From Terfezia claveryi (taxonomy: Eukaryota > Ascomycota > Pezizomycetes > Pezizales > Pezizaceae), in assembly GCA_015179025.1 (NCBI GenBank), contig WHUX01000092.1, positions 150,314 through 214,313 on the forward strand: a stretch of DNA of 64,000 nt, written 5' to 3'. A program made the position numbers and the translations under genes. Shown in pieces: positions 1 to 11,204 of the stretch; the first letter of the stretch is position 1, and every line of letters begins with the position of its first letter. A model generated the notes under the pieces. That model was given only the letters and a program-made list of their open reading frames with translations. It did not search any database and was not told the DNA's origin.

Positions 1-277
1 GGGGAGAATGCCTCCTACGGGACCGAATAACCCCCAGGGAATGGGGTATCCGGGATATGGACCCGATGCGGCGCAGCAGGCGATGATGCAACAGCAGGCG
101 CAGGCACAGAGTCAACAGATGCAAGCACAGCAGCAGCAGCAACAACAACAGCAGGTACAGGGGCAGACGGGGCAGCAAGCCCAGCAAGGAGGGCAGCAGG
201 GCAGAGGGATGGGGGGGCCGGGAGGGGTGGGTGCTGGATGGGGTGGTAGAGGGAGGGGTGGACGGGGGAGGTGGTAG
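1..277 (+). CDS. 3' end of a Gln-rich, RGG-tailed protein (5' end outside window)
   Basis: The reading frame is open from the first bases of the window to a TAG at 275-277, so only the C-terminal ~90 residues are present. A Pro/Gly/Tyr-rich stretch comes first, then an uninterrupted Gln tract encoded by CAG/CAA repeats (about 126-155), then a Gly/Arg-rich tail of RGR and GGRGRGGRGRW type. Such Q-rich plus RGG tails are common at the C-termini of fungal RNA-binding and mRNA-processing proteins. No diagnostic domain lies inside the window, so the family cannot be named. The Met at position 8 is probably internal, because the frame extends upstream of it without a stop. Confidence 0.55.
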   Translation, partial: GRMPPTGPNNPQGMGYPGYGPDAAQQAMMQQQAQAQSQQMQAQQQQQQQQQVQGQTGQQAQQGGQQGRGMGGPGGVGAGWGGRGRGGRGRW

Positions 278-696
278 TAGTTTTTTTTTTATTTCCTTCC
301 TATCCGGAGAAACCCGGCAACCCTTTTTTTTTTCTTTCTTTTTTTTCATGTTGTTATCTTTGTTTAGGCCGCGCACCCTCAAATATGACTCTTCTGACGG
401 ATTTTTGATTCGCTTTTTTCCGCAAATTGGGGACAATTTCTCAAAAGAATACGGATACTTGACAGCTAAACAAAATATATATCTATACGTACATATATAT
501 ATCCACAGTACGGAGTACTTCTTAATCATCATTGAGGATTTGTTTAATTGCATTTTTTTTAGGGGTGCTGCGTACAATGGCATTCAGTTATCCTGAAGTC
601 GGGAATAAAAATCATTCAACTTTTAAGCCTTTCGGATTGAAGTCCTAGGTAGTTTAAATAGAATTAAATACCCCGCCCCCCACCCCTTCCCCCCAA

Positions 697-721
697 CCCC
701 CCCCCAAAAAAAAAAAAAAAA
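697..721. repeat. Abutting C9 and A16 homopolymer tracts
   Basis: Nine C residues (697-705) run directly into sixteen A residues (706-721), within a longer C-rich stretch starting near 671. One of many such tracts in the intergenic DNA of this window. Confidence 0.9.
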
Positions 722-1580
722 GGTAGTAATGTTATATTACGTAGAAATGCTTTTACCCTGAACTAGAAGCTAATTTGCGGAACGAAAAGAGGACATACAT
801 GGTGCTAGGGAAGAGTTAACACGCGGACTAGGCTAACTAATGTGCAGTTATAATCCTTCGATTGATTCGCACCCTGGTGAAAAACACTCAGGAGTATCAC
901 TGATATTTCTTCTCAACCGCACCACAAATGTGACTATCATCATGATGCACATGCTTCTAATGGTTGCTAATGGGATGACCAGAGAGGCTCTCAGAGGAGT
1001 GCTATACACGTGCTCCCTTCAAGGGTACATAAGTACTAATATCCCCCCTGGCCAACTTGACTTATCTTCAATTATATAGGATAGAGCATAGTCTTGGTAA
1101 CAGGGAATTGTTGGCAGCGTACACTATGCGCCTGGAAGGTACTGTCGTCCATGTACAATCCCTTGACCTGCTGCGATTTGGTGACGTCAAGTACATGTGG
1201 TGGTTCTTGCTGGTTTAAGATGTATTTACTGATACTGCTCTCTTGTCCGTCACAGGGCAGGATGCATGCTGGCATCTATGGCAGGTCTAGAGAGGCAGAA
1301 TAAATACTTATGGGGCGTGCACTTGGCCGTGCAGCTGGTAGTCATGAAATACACACGCGGGATCTAGTATAAGAAGGGGGGGCCGGGCCGGTTGACCAGC
1401 TGTGCCCAATACATATTGACTTGACAGTGTACGGTGAAGTAGAGCCCTAAGTACCGTTTAAAACGCACAGAGGTTCTATTAACGATAAGACTCCTGTTAT
1501 GTGTTGAAGACACCTGCAGAAACCAACAATGCAGAAGAGGGTGGGGGAATCTATGTTCAAATCCCATCCAGCTGAGCCCA

Positions 1581-1604
1581 TTATTTTATTTTATTTTATT
1601 TTAT
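1581..1604. repeat. (TTTTA)n microsatellite
   Basis: Roughly four and a half copies of the TTATT/TTTTA pentanucleotide in tandem. Confidence 0.85.
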
Positions 1605-2284
1605 ATTTTTTTACGATATACTACCTTACCCCTTGTAGAGACTGTGACGCAGCTGTGGCTGGCTTTTAAGCTTCTTCTTCCCCCACATAGTTACATATCT
1701 ACAAACCCTCTCATCTACGCCCATGAGCAACAAGACATTATTCCATGTCAACCAATTTCTGTTAATCCACAACAAACTAGTATTTTACCCTCCTGAGAAG
1801 CTCAGTGTTAGCAAAGCATCTATGTTTGTTTACGAAAATTTTACAAATCTACATTTATACACTCTGGAGATCTAAGAAAAAAAGGAGTTACCTAGGGTGG
1901 GTTTAAATAGATACTCTGAATGGGTGGTTTATGGGTGGGAAGAAACTAAGAGGAGAAATGATGATGGTACTTCAAATTATGTGAATTTTCTATTCTCCAT
2001 ATGGGATCAAATTCTGTGGAGCAAATTATACCGCACCCTGAACCATCCCAATTGATTATACAATGTAGTATATTAATCAAATTAAAGAGAGATAATGAAT
2101 GATCATATTCAGAGATATAACATTTATTTCTATCGTGAATGAGTTATCGTGAGAAGGATGTACGCCGGTGAAATACCGAAACTACGAAGGAACGAATTAA
2201 CATAAAGCGTGAGGAGAAGGTGAAAAGTGCCAAAGTAAGCATGCAGCAGAAAATATACAAAACAATTCAGCTTCAGGTTAACCC

Positions 2285-3512
2285 CTACTTCCGCTTCTTA
2301 GCCGCAAACTTCTCATGCCACTTCCCCCGTCCCCTGCCAGCTGCAGCCCCAGTGGAGGCAGCAGCAGGAGCTGGTGCATCTCCAAACACACTAACCTTGG
2401 CGACTTCCGCCCGTGGGGATGCTCCTGGTGCTAGCCACGCTATAGTTAGTGTTGTAGGTTGGTGATACCAGCCCTTCAACATATCTAGTGAAATATTACA
2501 TTCTATATTCTTGTCTACTAAGAAATCTTTCCAATCTTTCAAAAATCCAGGAAGTGAGGGATGTTCAGTAGCATTAATAGAGCTTCTTGGTAAAAGCTTC
2601 CTCTTATCATGTTCTGCCTCAAGAAGCAGTCTCCCTATGCAAGCTGCTAAGCGAGGTTGAGTGATTACCCATCCTGCGTCACCGCCCCAAGTCCCCTCCA
2701 TAGGATCACAGACTCGGCGAAGGAACGCCTCCAGGAAGGGGATGGGCAGAGAATCCTCCTCAATAGCGTTCCAGATGTTGGAGGTAGCGAAAGGTTTTGA
2801 TGGTTCGAATAAATGTATTCGTGAGAGGAGAGACGCATCAGAGAGTTTGTTGAATAGTTGGAGAGAAATTGCTGCCGAGGGCCGGTGTGGTATCCGTGCA
2901 AGCTCAAATACGCCAGTTTCAGTCCATGCACGGAGGAATTCCCCGTCACTAACTGATGCATGCTCAAGGAGTCCTGAGTAGCCTTTCTGGTCTAACAACT
3001 CGGTCTGCATTGCAAAGTCACCATCTTCGTCATCCTCCCCAGTGTCCCATCCATGGTATACAGGCAGCGATTGGTAGAGCTCGGGTATGGGATCTGGTGT
3101 ACTGGGTAGAAGCTCCAAATATGATGTGGCTGTGGATACAATTGACAATCCAGGCTGGGGGATCTCTGGAAATGCATCCGAGTCCGAGCATGGAGTAGGA
3201 GCATGTGGTTGAAGCAGGTAGAGGGAATTTGAGGTTTGGACTTGACGGATGGAGAAGGTTTGAGAGGGTGTACAGAGGACGGCGTGGCTAGAGGATGTTT
3301 TTGGAGCTGGGGAGGATTTTAGCTTGAGGCTGCGGAATGAGTTAGCAAGGCTGTTGAAGTGTAGGGAGGATGCAGATGAGAGGACATACGCACATGGGTG
3401 GCGAGTCTGATTCTATGAGCGAGAGGAGGGCGGGTGGGAGTTCGAGAAGACGGACAGGCGCTTGGGGAGTGGAGTAGGACAAGGGAATATGGCTATGGTC
3501 TTGGGTTGACAT
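2285..3512 (-). CDS. dcc1: Dcc1, sister chromatid cohesion subunit of the Ctf18-RFC clamp loader
   Basis: Model: complement of 2285-3329 and 3394-3512, 387 aa. The intron 3330-3393 (donor GTGCGT, branch GCTAAC, acceptor CAG) joins in phase to give ..SPPILKLKSS.., a Dcc1-like stretch. In exon 1, RLLELPPALLSLIES matches the Dcc1 N-terminal motif. Exon 2 carries HAVLCTPSQTFSIRQVQTSN and the later LLDQKGYSGLLEHASVSDGEF, both typical of the family. The C-terminus is winged-helix-like (LPGFLKDWKDFL) and ends in a basic GRGRGKWHEKFAAKKRK tail. In yeast and animals Dcc1 binds Ctf8 and Ctf18, and the complex loads or unloads PCNA at forks to support cohesion; the role here is inferred from the family. 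Start chosen: ATG at 3512, the in-frame Met before the first motif. It is transcribed divergently from the RhoGEF gene. Confidence 0.9.
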
Positions 3513-3720
3513 GCTGGGCCACTCAGGACGTGACAGCTACTTGGAGGCCCTGCGAAGGCCCTTGACTATAGGCCCAGTTACGCCGTGAATATGTTTGAGT
3601 AATTAATCAATGAAACAAGGCTGTTGCTTGCTTGCAGCAAGAAATGGGTCTGCCTGCGCTCGGGGAAACAAATGAGTGGTATCCGCGTGTATTCGGAATG
3701 GTTCGCGCAATCGACCCCTA

Positions 3721-3756
3721 ACGTCAACGTCAACGTCAACGTCAACGTCAATGTCA
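3721..3756 (-). repeat. Tandem ACGTCA/TGACGT hexamer array (six units)
   Basis: Five perfect ACGTCA units are followed by ATGTCA. On the minus strand, the dcc1 sense strand, this reads TGACGT repeated, the core bound by ATF/CREB-type bZIP factors. It sits 209-244 bp upstream of the dcc1 start codon. Binding is inference. Confidence 0.85.
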
Positions 3757-5253
3757 ACGCCACAGCACGCTTACCTTGACGTGGCTGCGGCTCAATCCTC
3801 TCGGTTCCACGTGACCTCACAGCCAGCTCTCCCCTCATCTCCGCCGCGACTTCACCGCCAAGTGCCCTCTATCATGGACCCTGCCGTGAGACCGACCCTG
3901 GTGCGAAGCCCTCCAAGATGCGTTGTTCCCACCCTCATGCGACTTCCAATATACTGCACTGTGCTGCTGCTGAAAAAATCCTGCCGTAAGACCGCATTGC
4001 TTATCACTCCATCGCCTAATCATAGCATCACTACTCGGCCCCACCAGCCTATTGACGTGAGTGCGTTTCGCTCATGTCCTCACCAAAGAGATCGTAAGCC
4101 GCACCATACAACACCTCCCGATACCTCCGCTTAGTTAAAGGATAACATCCGCCTTGCTCACGGACGTACGGCGCCTCCCTACATGTTCTAAAATCTCCTA
4201 CTGGGCCCTGGATCTCGGGATCCCTTCGATCGGGCGTTTCTGATCTGAGCACCGGCGCAGGGGTGCATCTTGCGTGTCCTGGTCTGGGTAGGGATCGGTT
4301 TCAAAACGTTTCGACTCGGCAGGCAGACAAACAGAACAGTAACAGATCTGCTGCTGCAGCATTAAGCCGATACCGACAATAGTCCGCTGCTCTGCTTCAC
4401 TTTCACATCAATCATACCGTCTCCCGTGCAATTACCGTTCATTAGTCCTGTTGCCATATCCTCCTGCGCTGCGCTGTGCTGTCTGCTAGTGAGTTGATTG
4501 CTGCCACACCTGCGTTCCTTTTGAGACACACAAGTCTTAACCATACCATAATATGCCAGTTGCTCCAGCTGCTGCTGCTATACACGGGCATGCTTGACCT
4601 GCTGCCACGGACACCTTTGACTGATCTGCTGCCGTCGACGACGCACCAACGGACCTCTGCTAATGATCTGACGCCATTTCTGCTGCCTCACCCTGCGAAA
4701 ACGCATCTAGCTCCCGTGCCCCGTACCGAGAGTGCATCTAGTGCGGGCTTCGTAACGACCCGGCCAGCGCCTTGCCGTACCGTTGTGCTTGCTTGATTGC
4801 TAGGGGCCCCGAATATCATGTATGCCTGCATTCTCCATATGATTTCTCCATATAATTCTCCATATATTCATGTCTCTGTATATGCTTGCTTCCTGCGGAC
4901 CCTTGTTTGTTGATCGAGTGCTTACCACTGGGAAGAAAAGTAAATAGAGCACCATCTTCTTTTTTTGTGGAATTGCATCTCGAATCGTGCGCAACTTCCC
5001 AAGTTGCCCTCCTGGGTGTGAGTAGAATCTCGGTGGCCGCAATTTACCGTACCTGTGAGATTGTTAGCGGTTTGCTTTTACTTGTCTCTCCTGCCTGCTC
5101 CTGCGGCGGGATCGTTCCTGTTCCTCGTCTATCAGGATTCGCAATTTCTCCCGGGTTCTGAAAACTCCCAACAGCGCGCTGAAAGATTGATTTTCAGCCT
5201 CTCACCTTGGAGCCGTAGTCTCGATCCTTGGTACTGCCTACCATAACAAACAC

Positions 5254-5287
5254 TTGTTGTTGTTGTTGTTGTTGTTGTTATTGTTGT
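5254..5287. repeat. (TTG)n trinucleotide repeat
   Basis: About eleven TTG units with one TTA interruption near 5278-5281. Non-coding as far as can be seen. Confidence 0.9.
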
Positions 5288-5930
5288 ACTTAGTCTGGGC
5301 ACCCCCACCAAACCCGCCAAATACAATCTTCCAGAGCCGCCTACATCCAAACTCCATCCTCTGTTCACACTCCTCCGTCTTTCTCACCTCACTACTCACG
5401 TCGATTGCCCCACCATAGCTCAGCATTCAACTGCACTCCTCACAATATCCCTTTCTCCCTTGGCACTCCTCATCTTGTTATTATATTATTATTCGCAGTT
5501 TCAATACTCGACCTGCATAGGGATCGCACAAACTCAAGTCCCTGTGGCGTGCGATTTGGGCAGCTGGAGTAGTAAGTTTGACTTCCTACAAGAGGGTTAT
5601 ATTCAATTTGTGTTTATGGGTGTTTATACAAATACTGATGCTTGTGTGCGTCTCGGGTAGGCATAACAAACGTTGAGATAAACAAGTTGGGTTGAATTAT
5701 ATCAAACTATCGAATTGCAACTTTATTCGAACAGTAGGTTCAGTCTAGTTGCAAAGTAAGTTGACTCCATTCCAGAGGCTTCATTCGCGGTTCTGAGTAT
5801 CAGCATTTAGATTGTATATCTCTCGAGGAGCTGCCGCATTGTTTTCTTTTTTTCACCTAGCAACCCGAAGGAACAAACAATTAAATTTATTTTGGTCGAA
5901 TAGCATAATCTCTCAATTGTGCAGTTCGCC

Positions 5931-8900
5931 ATGGCAACTGTAGCGAATGGAGCACATTATTCCCTTCGGGATTCGCAGGTGTTCACTGGAAATGACTTCC
6001 TCCTAGGCCCGGTACTCATGGCAATCTCAATACAACCAACAGGAGGCGTGGTTTCTCACATTTTCACAATTATCGGATACAAACATTACCGAAATTTTGT
6101 GGCCAATTATACAAACCCGGAATACAAGTCCGCAGTGGCTCAGCTGCCCCAAGCGAGGCAAGGAAGTGAACTCTTTCGGGGACTGGCAATTACGCTGGTG
6201 AAATATTTTAGTGATCTTCCTACAAAGGTTCGGCAATCAATTCATGAGTATCATCTTCAGAACGAAAAAACAAATGCACACAAATACGATAACTGGAGAG
6301 TACTTCCAGCCGCATTCGAAAGTGAACATGCGGCAGCTCTAGTTGCTCAGTTGTATCCTGTTGAAGAACCGAAAAAACTTATTGAGGATTTCGAATGTGC
6401 GCTCACTTCCAGAATTTTAAATTGGCTCGATGTAGATATTGTTCTGCGAGGTGGGGCATATGATAGTGAAGAACAGCTGCCACAAACCATCACCCGCTTG
6501 ATCAATTTATTTGGCGAGCGAACATGCCTGCCCTCGGCAAGACTTCAGCGAGCACCCAGCTCCTTTACACACTCGAAGCATAAATCGCTGGTTCAGAATC
6601 AGGACCCAGCGGCACTCGAGCGGGAAGTACAGGAGCTTGTTGCCACAGAAAGGAATTATGTCGGCCGTATGAATCGGTTAATGGACGAAATTGTTATTCC
6701 AATGAGGAAGTCTGCAAGGGATCTATCCTACGGCGGGAATTTCCCTTCTGAAAATGAGCTTGCGCAGCTGTTCCCGGCCTGTCTGGATGAGATTGTGCGT
6801 GCAAACTCAGTCTTCGCGGAGGATGTTTACGACGCCCTCGGACGTGATGGAATTGAGGGTGTAGCAAGAGTTTGCCTTGAGCATGTAAGTTACTTTTCCC
6901 TCAGTGCTCCCTTGAAAATGGTTATTGACTCTCGCAGTTCCCAAAATTCAAGCGATGTTATCAGGAATATTTGAGGACAAGTCCCAAATTTACACAGCTA
7001 TTTAGTCAATTCTCGAAGAGGAAGGCCGATCTTTTCTACAAATCGGTGGAGGTAAATTACTTGGTTTCCTGTATATTGAGAAAAAAGATTATTACTGATA
7101 TCTTGCCTGGCAGGTTGTTGGAGAACAACAGTTAAAATCCTGGTTAATTGATCCCGTCCAGAGATTACCGCGGTACTCCCTTTATATTGACAGTGTGTTC
7201 ATCCTCTCCGTTGAATTGCTCGTAGAGCTTTGCTAATACTGGTGAAGATATGCTGAACCACGTCGATGTGGGTAGTGATGTTTTTATGAACCTCAGTCGA
7301 GCTCGGGACATTATCTCGGAAATTTGCTCATTACAGCAATCTGACTCTGCCGAAAGAAGTCAAACGATTAAGAGACTCCAGGGGATAATTCCCACGTGGC
7401 CGATTCATTTGAAGCCTAAGGGCCGATTGATAACGGCAGTTGATTTTTATGAGATACTGCCACCTTATAACAATGAGACAGCTGAGTGTATAGCCAGTAT
7501 ACTCTTGCTTTTCCCAGACTGCGTTGTCATATTAAGGCGACCTAATTCTACGAGTCTCTTCGCCCGTGGGATCATCGCAGAGGTTGACCGACCTGCTAGT
7601 ATGAAGATTAGTAGTGCTAGTAAAAAGGACGGTATTGACTTGGCATTTGCAGGCTGGTGCGATCTACAGGATACCAGATTCGCGGAATCAGATGACAATC
7701 GCACCATCTGGATGGAACATATTGTGGATCTCAGCGACAATTGGACCAAGGGTGGGGAAGCGGGGTACAGGAAACTCGCTTTGTATAATGTTTATGAGGG
7801 GAAGGCAGTGAAGTTCACTGAAGAAGTTGCCCAAGCACGCCTGGAGCGAAGATGCGCAAATGATCCAAAAGGTCTAATTGGCATCCGGCGCATGGATGCT
7901 GACGGGACTTATACTAGCACCTGGGGTGCTCTATGGGGTAATGAATTTGATGGTTATAGACAAGCATCGTGGAAGGGAAAGTATGTCATCTTCATAGGGG
8001 AACAACCTGGGAGTTTAGAAGGGTCCTTAAAGGCAGAGCTCGAAGACGGATATGAAGTTGTCATCGGCGTTGAACCCTCAAATGCACAAGAAGTGCGGTA
8101 AGTATGCAAACTACTGCTATGCCCATAATTCCCATTGCTAATGCATTTAGACTCGAGATTCATGCACTTGGTGTGCTGAGGACAATTATTGTTTCTGATA
8201 AAGAGTTCTGGCCATCTCTCAGCACTATAATTAGGGAAAGTTTTGTTGAAATGAGCACCATGGAATGCGACGCAGGGTTCCGAGCACCCTGCATCATGAG
8301 CACAAACGAGCGTTTACTCCGGTCATTCAAAGTTTCCTATGATGGATACAACGCATCGAGATTAACTAGGAGGCTGAGGCCAGGCTCTCCAGCCAAGATT
8401 TTCAGCTCCGTATTTGGAACTGGATCAACGCAAGTCGGAGCTGGGAATAGTTCTCCCACCAAATCCTCAAAGCCCGTTCTTCTTGTCGATCAGCGTACCA
8501 GACTTCCACCGCCTGGAGGAAAACGGACAGCTTCCGGTGAAGCTTCTCAGCAAAAGATAACCCTTGTGAAAGACGAACGAGAAGCTCTTGAGCCATCTGG
8601 TCTGAACATGTTTATGAGGTTAGAAAAAACTGTGGAACTTTATCTTAATGGGCTAAGGAGTGTAATGATGGGCTATGGTTTCAATCTTATGGTTGTTCCG
8701 GACAAAAAGCAACCTCTTCCTGACGTTCCGTTTGAGAAACAATGCGAAGCCCACAAGTTATATGTGGGGTTTGTTGATTTTATACGGGCTGAATGGACCG
8801 AGAAAATAGGTTCCTTAGTTGGGCGCAAAGTGCTTGATTACCTTTTTGATATGTGGGGTGAGCAGTGCCCGGCTAATTGAAAGGCTTAGATGGTTTTCTG

Positions 8901-11204
8901 ACTAAAATATTAGCTCACTACGGCAGGCAAGATTCATCATCGGAATTCCAAGATCAATTTTCTGAGATTCTTTCCGATATGACACCTCAAAATCGGAGAG
9001 CCTTTAAAAATTTGATGGTGTTGTGCCATGAGTTAGTTTGTTCTCCTCGTGTGTACATTATGCCTGCTAACCTTTGGATTCACAGCTTAACCGATGACCT
9101 AGCCGATAATCCTAAGGCAATGCTCGTACCGTCTTTTGTTAACCTCTTACATCTTGATGAAGAGATTGACCCGGAGTCCGATAGCAATATCAATTTCGAT
9201 ATTGAATATGTGCGCATGATTTTCTATATTGCGCATCATTCGGATACATTTTTCGACGGTAAGTTGTGTGCTTTTTACACAATATAGCTTCTAATTTTTC
9301 ACTAGAAACTCCGAGGTCTCACGAAGCCAGTGCTGAGAGTTCACCCTTAAAAAGCGGTGGGGTTAGAAGAGCACAGACCGTGGCTGCGGCTGGTCAAGCT
9401 CTTAAGAAGAAGTTCACTTATTTAGGGGGGTCAATTAGAGGAGATAGTCATAAACTGAAGACAGACTATGGTGAGGGTACTGTGAACCGAATGGCGTCGG
9501 TCTTGAAGAATTTTAGTAAAAGAGACAAGACTCGGCTGCAGGCTTCGAGGTCAGTTGACGAGGTAATAGGAGGTACGGAAACTATCCGGCCCCTCCGACC
9601 GGCATCAAGTGACAGGCCGCTTCTGCAAACTGCCTTCCAGTCTTCTTCAAAGGAGTCTATCACAACCCCATTGGAGACAATTGTCGCCTCCCCCGTTGAC
9701 GACACAAGAGTTCCTGCAGGTCTTCCTTCGGTACGTCCCCGCAGAAAACGAAGGAGTTCTTTGAGTGATCTGCAGCCAGTGAAAGATGCGGAAACTGTCG
9801 ATCTATTAGACGGGAACAATCCGATTTGTGACCGGATTCCTATGAGGCCGTCGGCGCCGCCACCTCCAGATACTTCAAGAGGGCCGGGTCCCCTAAGGAA
9901 GGGATCAAAGACAGGTGGTATTCGCATTGGTACACCCCCGGTTCCTGCTGAATCCCCCACACCAGCTCAGGGATCAAGACGTGACCAACGAGAGCGCGCA
10001 ATGATGCTCGATAGGAAAGAAAATATATCCAGGAATGCAGCGTCGCGGAGCCCAGCTAAACCATCATCGAATCAAGCCTTAAGGCCTGCTGGATCATCAC
10101 AAGTATGCTCTTCCCCAGTCCTTAGACAAACTACTATACTAATTGAACGTCTCCCAACGCAGTTGCGGGAAAGAATATCCGTCGAGAGAAATTTTCCAAC
10201 GGAGAACGACCTTGCTTTTCAACGAGAAATCCGAGAAATGAACAAGATCAGTGAAGAGCTGAGAGGAGCATCCCAGTCCAGAGGCGCAGTCTCTACCGCG
10301 CCATCCTCAGTAGCCTCCTCGACATCCTCTGCCTATGCAACCAGCCATCCAACATCGGCTGCCTCTAGCAGTTATGACGAATACAGAAGGTTGCATACCC
10401 GTGGCAGTTCGAGTGAGATTTCGCATGATTTAAAGGTAGCCTTTGAATATCGTGCAGAACTCCATAATAGAGAAGAAAAGATAAAGGATATGGAGGCTGA
10501 AATGGCCCACAAAGATATGGAGGTCCAGACGCTACGTGCTGAGGTCCGCAGGAAAGATGCAGAAATTGCGCAAAGAGAGCAGGCGCAGAAGGAGCAGGCG
10601 CAGAAGGAGCGGGCGCAGAAGGAGCAGGCGAAGAAGGAGCAGGCGCAGAAAGAGCAGGCGCAGAAAGAGCAGGCGCAAAAGGAGCAGGCGCAAAAGGAGC
10701 AGACGCAGAAGGAGAAACTCCAACGAAGAGACGCCGACATTGCAAGGATAGAAGCCGAATACGGGAAGAGGGAAGAGGCCTACAAGGCTGAGATACGCAA
10801 GAGAGATGAGGAAATCTTCAAGAAGCAGGCAGAATTTACACGAAAGGCGGATGAGCATAGGGCAGAGTTGCGGAAACGTGATAAAGCCATGAGAAACCTT
10901 AACCGATTGTACGAGGAAATAAATGCTGAGCAGGATGAGCTGTACAAGAGATGCAATGACGAAATTGAGGCCATTGCTCGAGCATCAGCGGCCATTGGTT
11001 CCGGTGCCTTGGGCGGGAACGGACAGAGTGATCTTTACAGGACTCTGCAGGATTCGTACACCAAAGAAGGGGTAATGCGACAAGAAATTATGTAAGTTCT
11101 CTTTTTATAACCACTCTTTTGCATATGAATACTAAATTTGTGATTAAAATAGAGCCTTGAAACGTCAGCTGGCCAAAGCCACTGCAAAGAACGAACAGTC
11201 GTAA
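5931..11204 (+). CDS. Large Rho-family guanine nucleotide exchange factor (DH domain, PH-like region, C-terminal coiled coil)
   Basis: Model: 5931-6884, 6938-7051, 7114-7192, 7248-8097, 8151-8857, 8914-9258, 9306-11091, 11153-11204, giving 1628 aa. All introns are 47-62 nt and phases agree. The start is the ATG in GCCATGG. The DH domain begins about residue 227 (ALEREVQELVATERNYVGRM) and runs through FPKFKRCYQEYL, LIDPVQRLPRYSLYIDNML and LSRARDIISEI, as in Dbl-family exchangers. After it comes a PH-like region with LLLFPDCVVILRRP. A helical region follows (8600-9258) that faintly resembles RhoGAP helices but lacks a clear Arg finger. The tail is basic and Ser/Pro-rich, then a long coiled coil with KEQAQ repeats. 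A further intron is possible at 9049-9102 (54 nt, no in-frame stop), so isoforms cannot be excluded. It probably activates a Rho or Cdc42 GTPase in polarity or wall growth; the exact substrate is unknown. Confidence 0.85.
10577..10712 (+). repeat. Coding 15-nt minisatellite (KEQAQ pentapeptide repeats)
   Basis: About nine tandem units of GAGCAGGCGCAGAAG type within the last large exon of the RhoGEF gene. They encode KEQAQ with variants KERAQ, KEQAK and KEQTQ. The 15-nt length keeps the frame, and the peptide is strongly helical and charged, so copy number could change the coiled-coil length without frameshift. Long Leu/Ala/Ser-rich antisense open frames here are artefacts of the repeat. Confidence 0.92.

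Larger units (their letters stand above)
278..2284. other. AT-rich intergenic region, no gene seen
   Basis: This 2 kb lies between the Q-rich gene and the 3' end of dcc1. Short open frames here show no conserved protein character. It contains the C-tract/A-tract at 697-721 and a TTTTA pentanucleotide run near 1581-1604. The first part is presumably 3' UTR of the upstream gene and the last part 3' UTR of dcc1. Confidence 0.6.
3513..5930. promoter_or_regulatory. Divergent intergenic region between dcc1 and the RhoGEF gene
   Basis: This 2.4 kb contains no supported coding region. It holds a tandem ACGTCA hexamer array (3721-3756) about 210 bp upstream of the dcc1 ATG and a (TTG)n microsatellite (5254-5287). 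CT-rich and TTTTTCACC-like sequence comes before the RhoGEF start and is probably its promoter and 5' leader. A spliced 5' UTR is possible but I cannot fix its boundaries. Confidence 0.55.

Noticed and set aside
1540..1575. GTTCAAATCCCA resembling a tRNA T-arm
   Set aside because: The stem does not pair and there is no cloverleaf upstream.
7195..7225. 31-nt intron in the RhoGEF DH domain
   Set aside because: Too short. The donor at 7193 with the acceptor at 7247 gives 55 nt and restores the family-like YIDNMLNH junction.
8858..8889. 32-nt intron in the RhoGEF gene
   Set aside because: The phase works, but 32 nt is far below the size of the other introns. Using the next acceptor (8913) gives a 56-nt intron with a CTGAC branch site in the same phase.
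10365..10858. Three overlapping antisense frames rich in Ala/Pro, Ser/Cys and Leu
   Set aside because: All three frames are open because of the 15-nt repeat in the RhoGEF exon; no independent gene.
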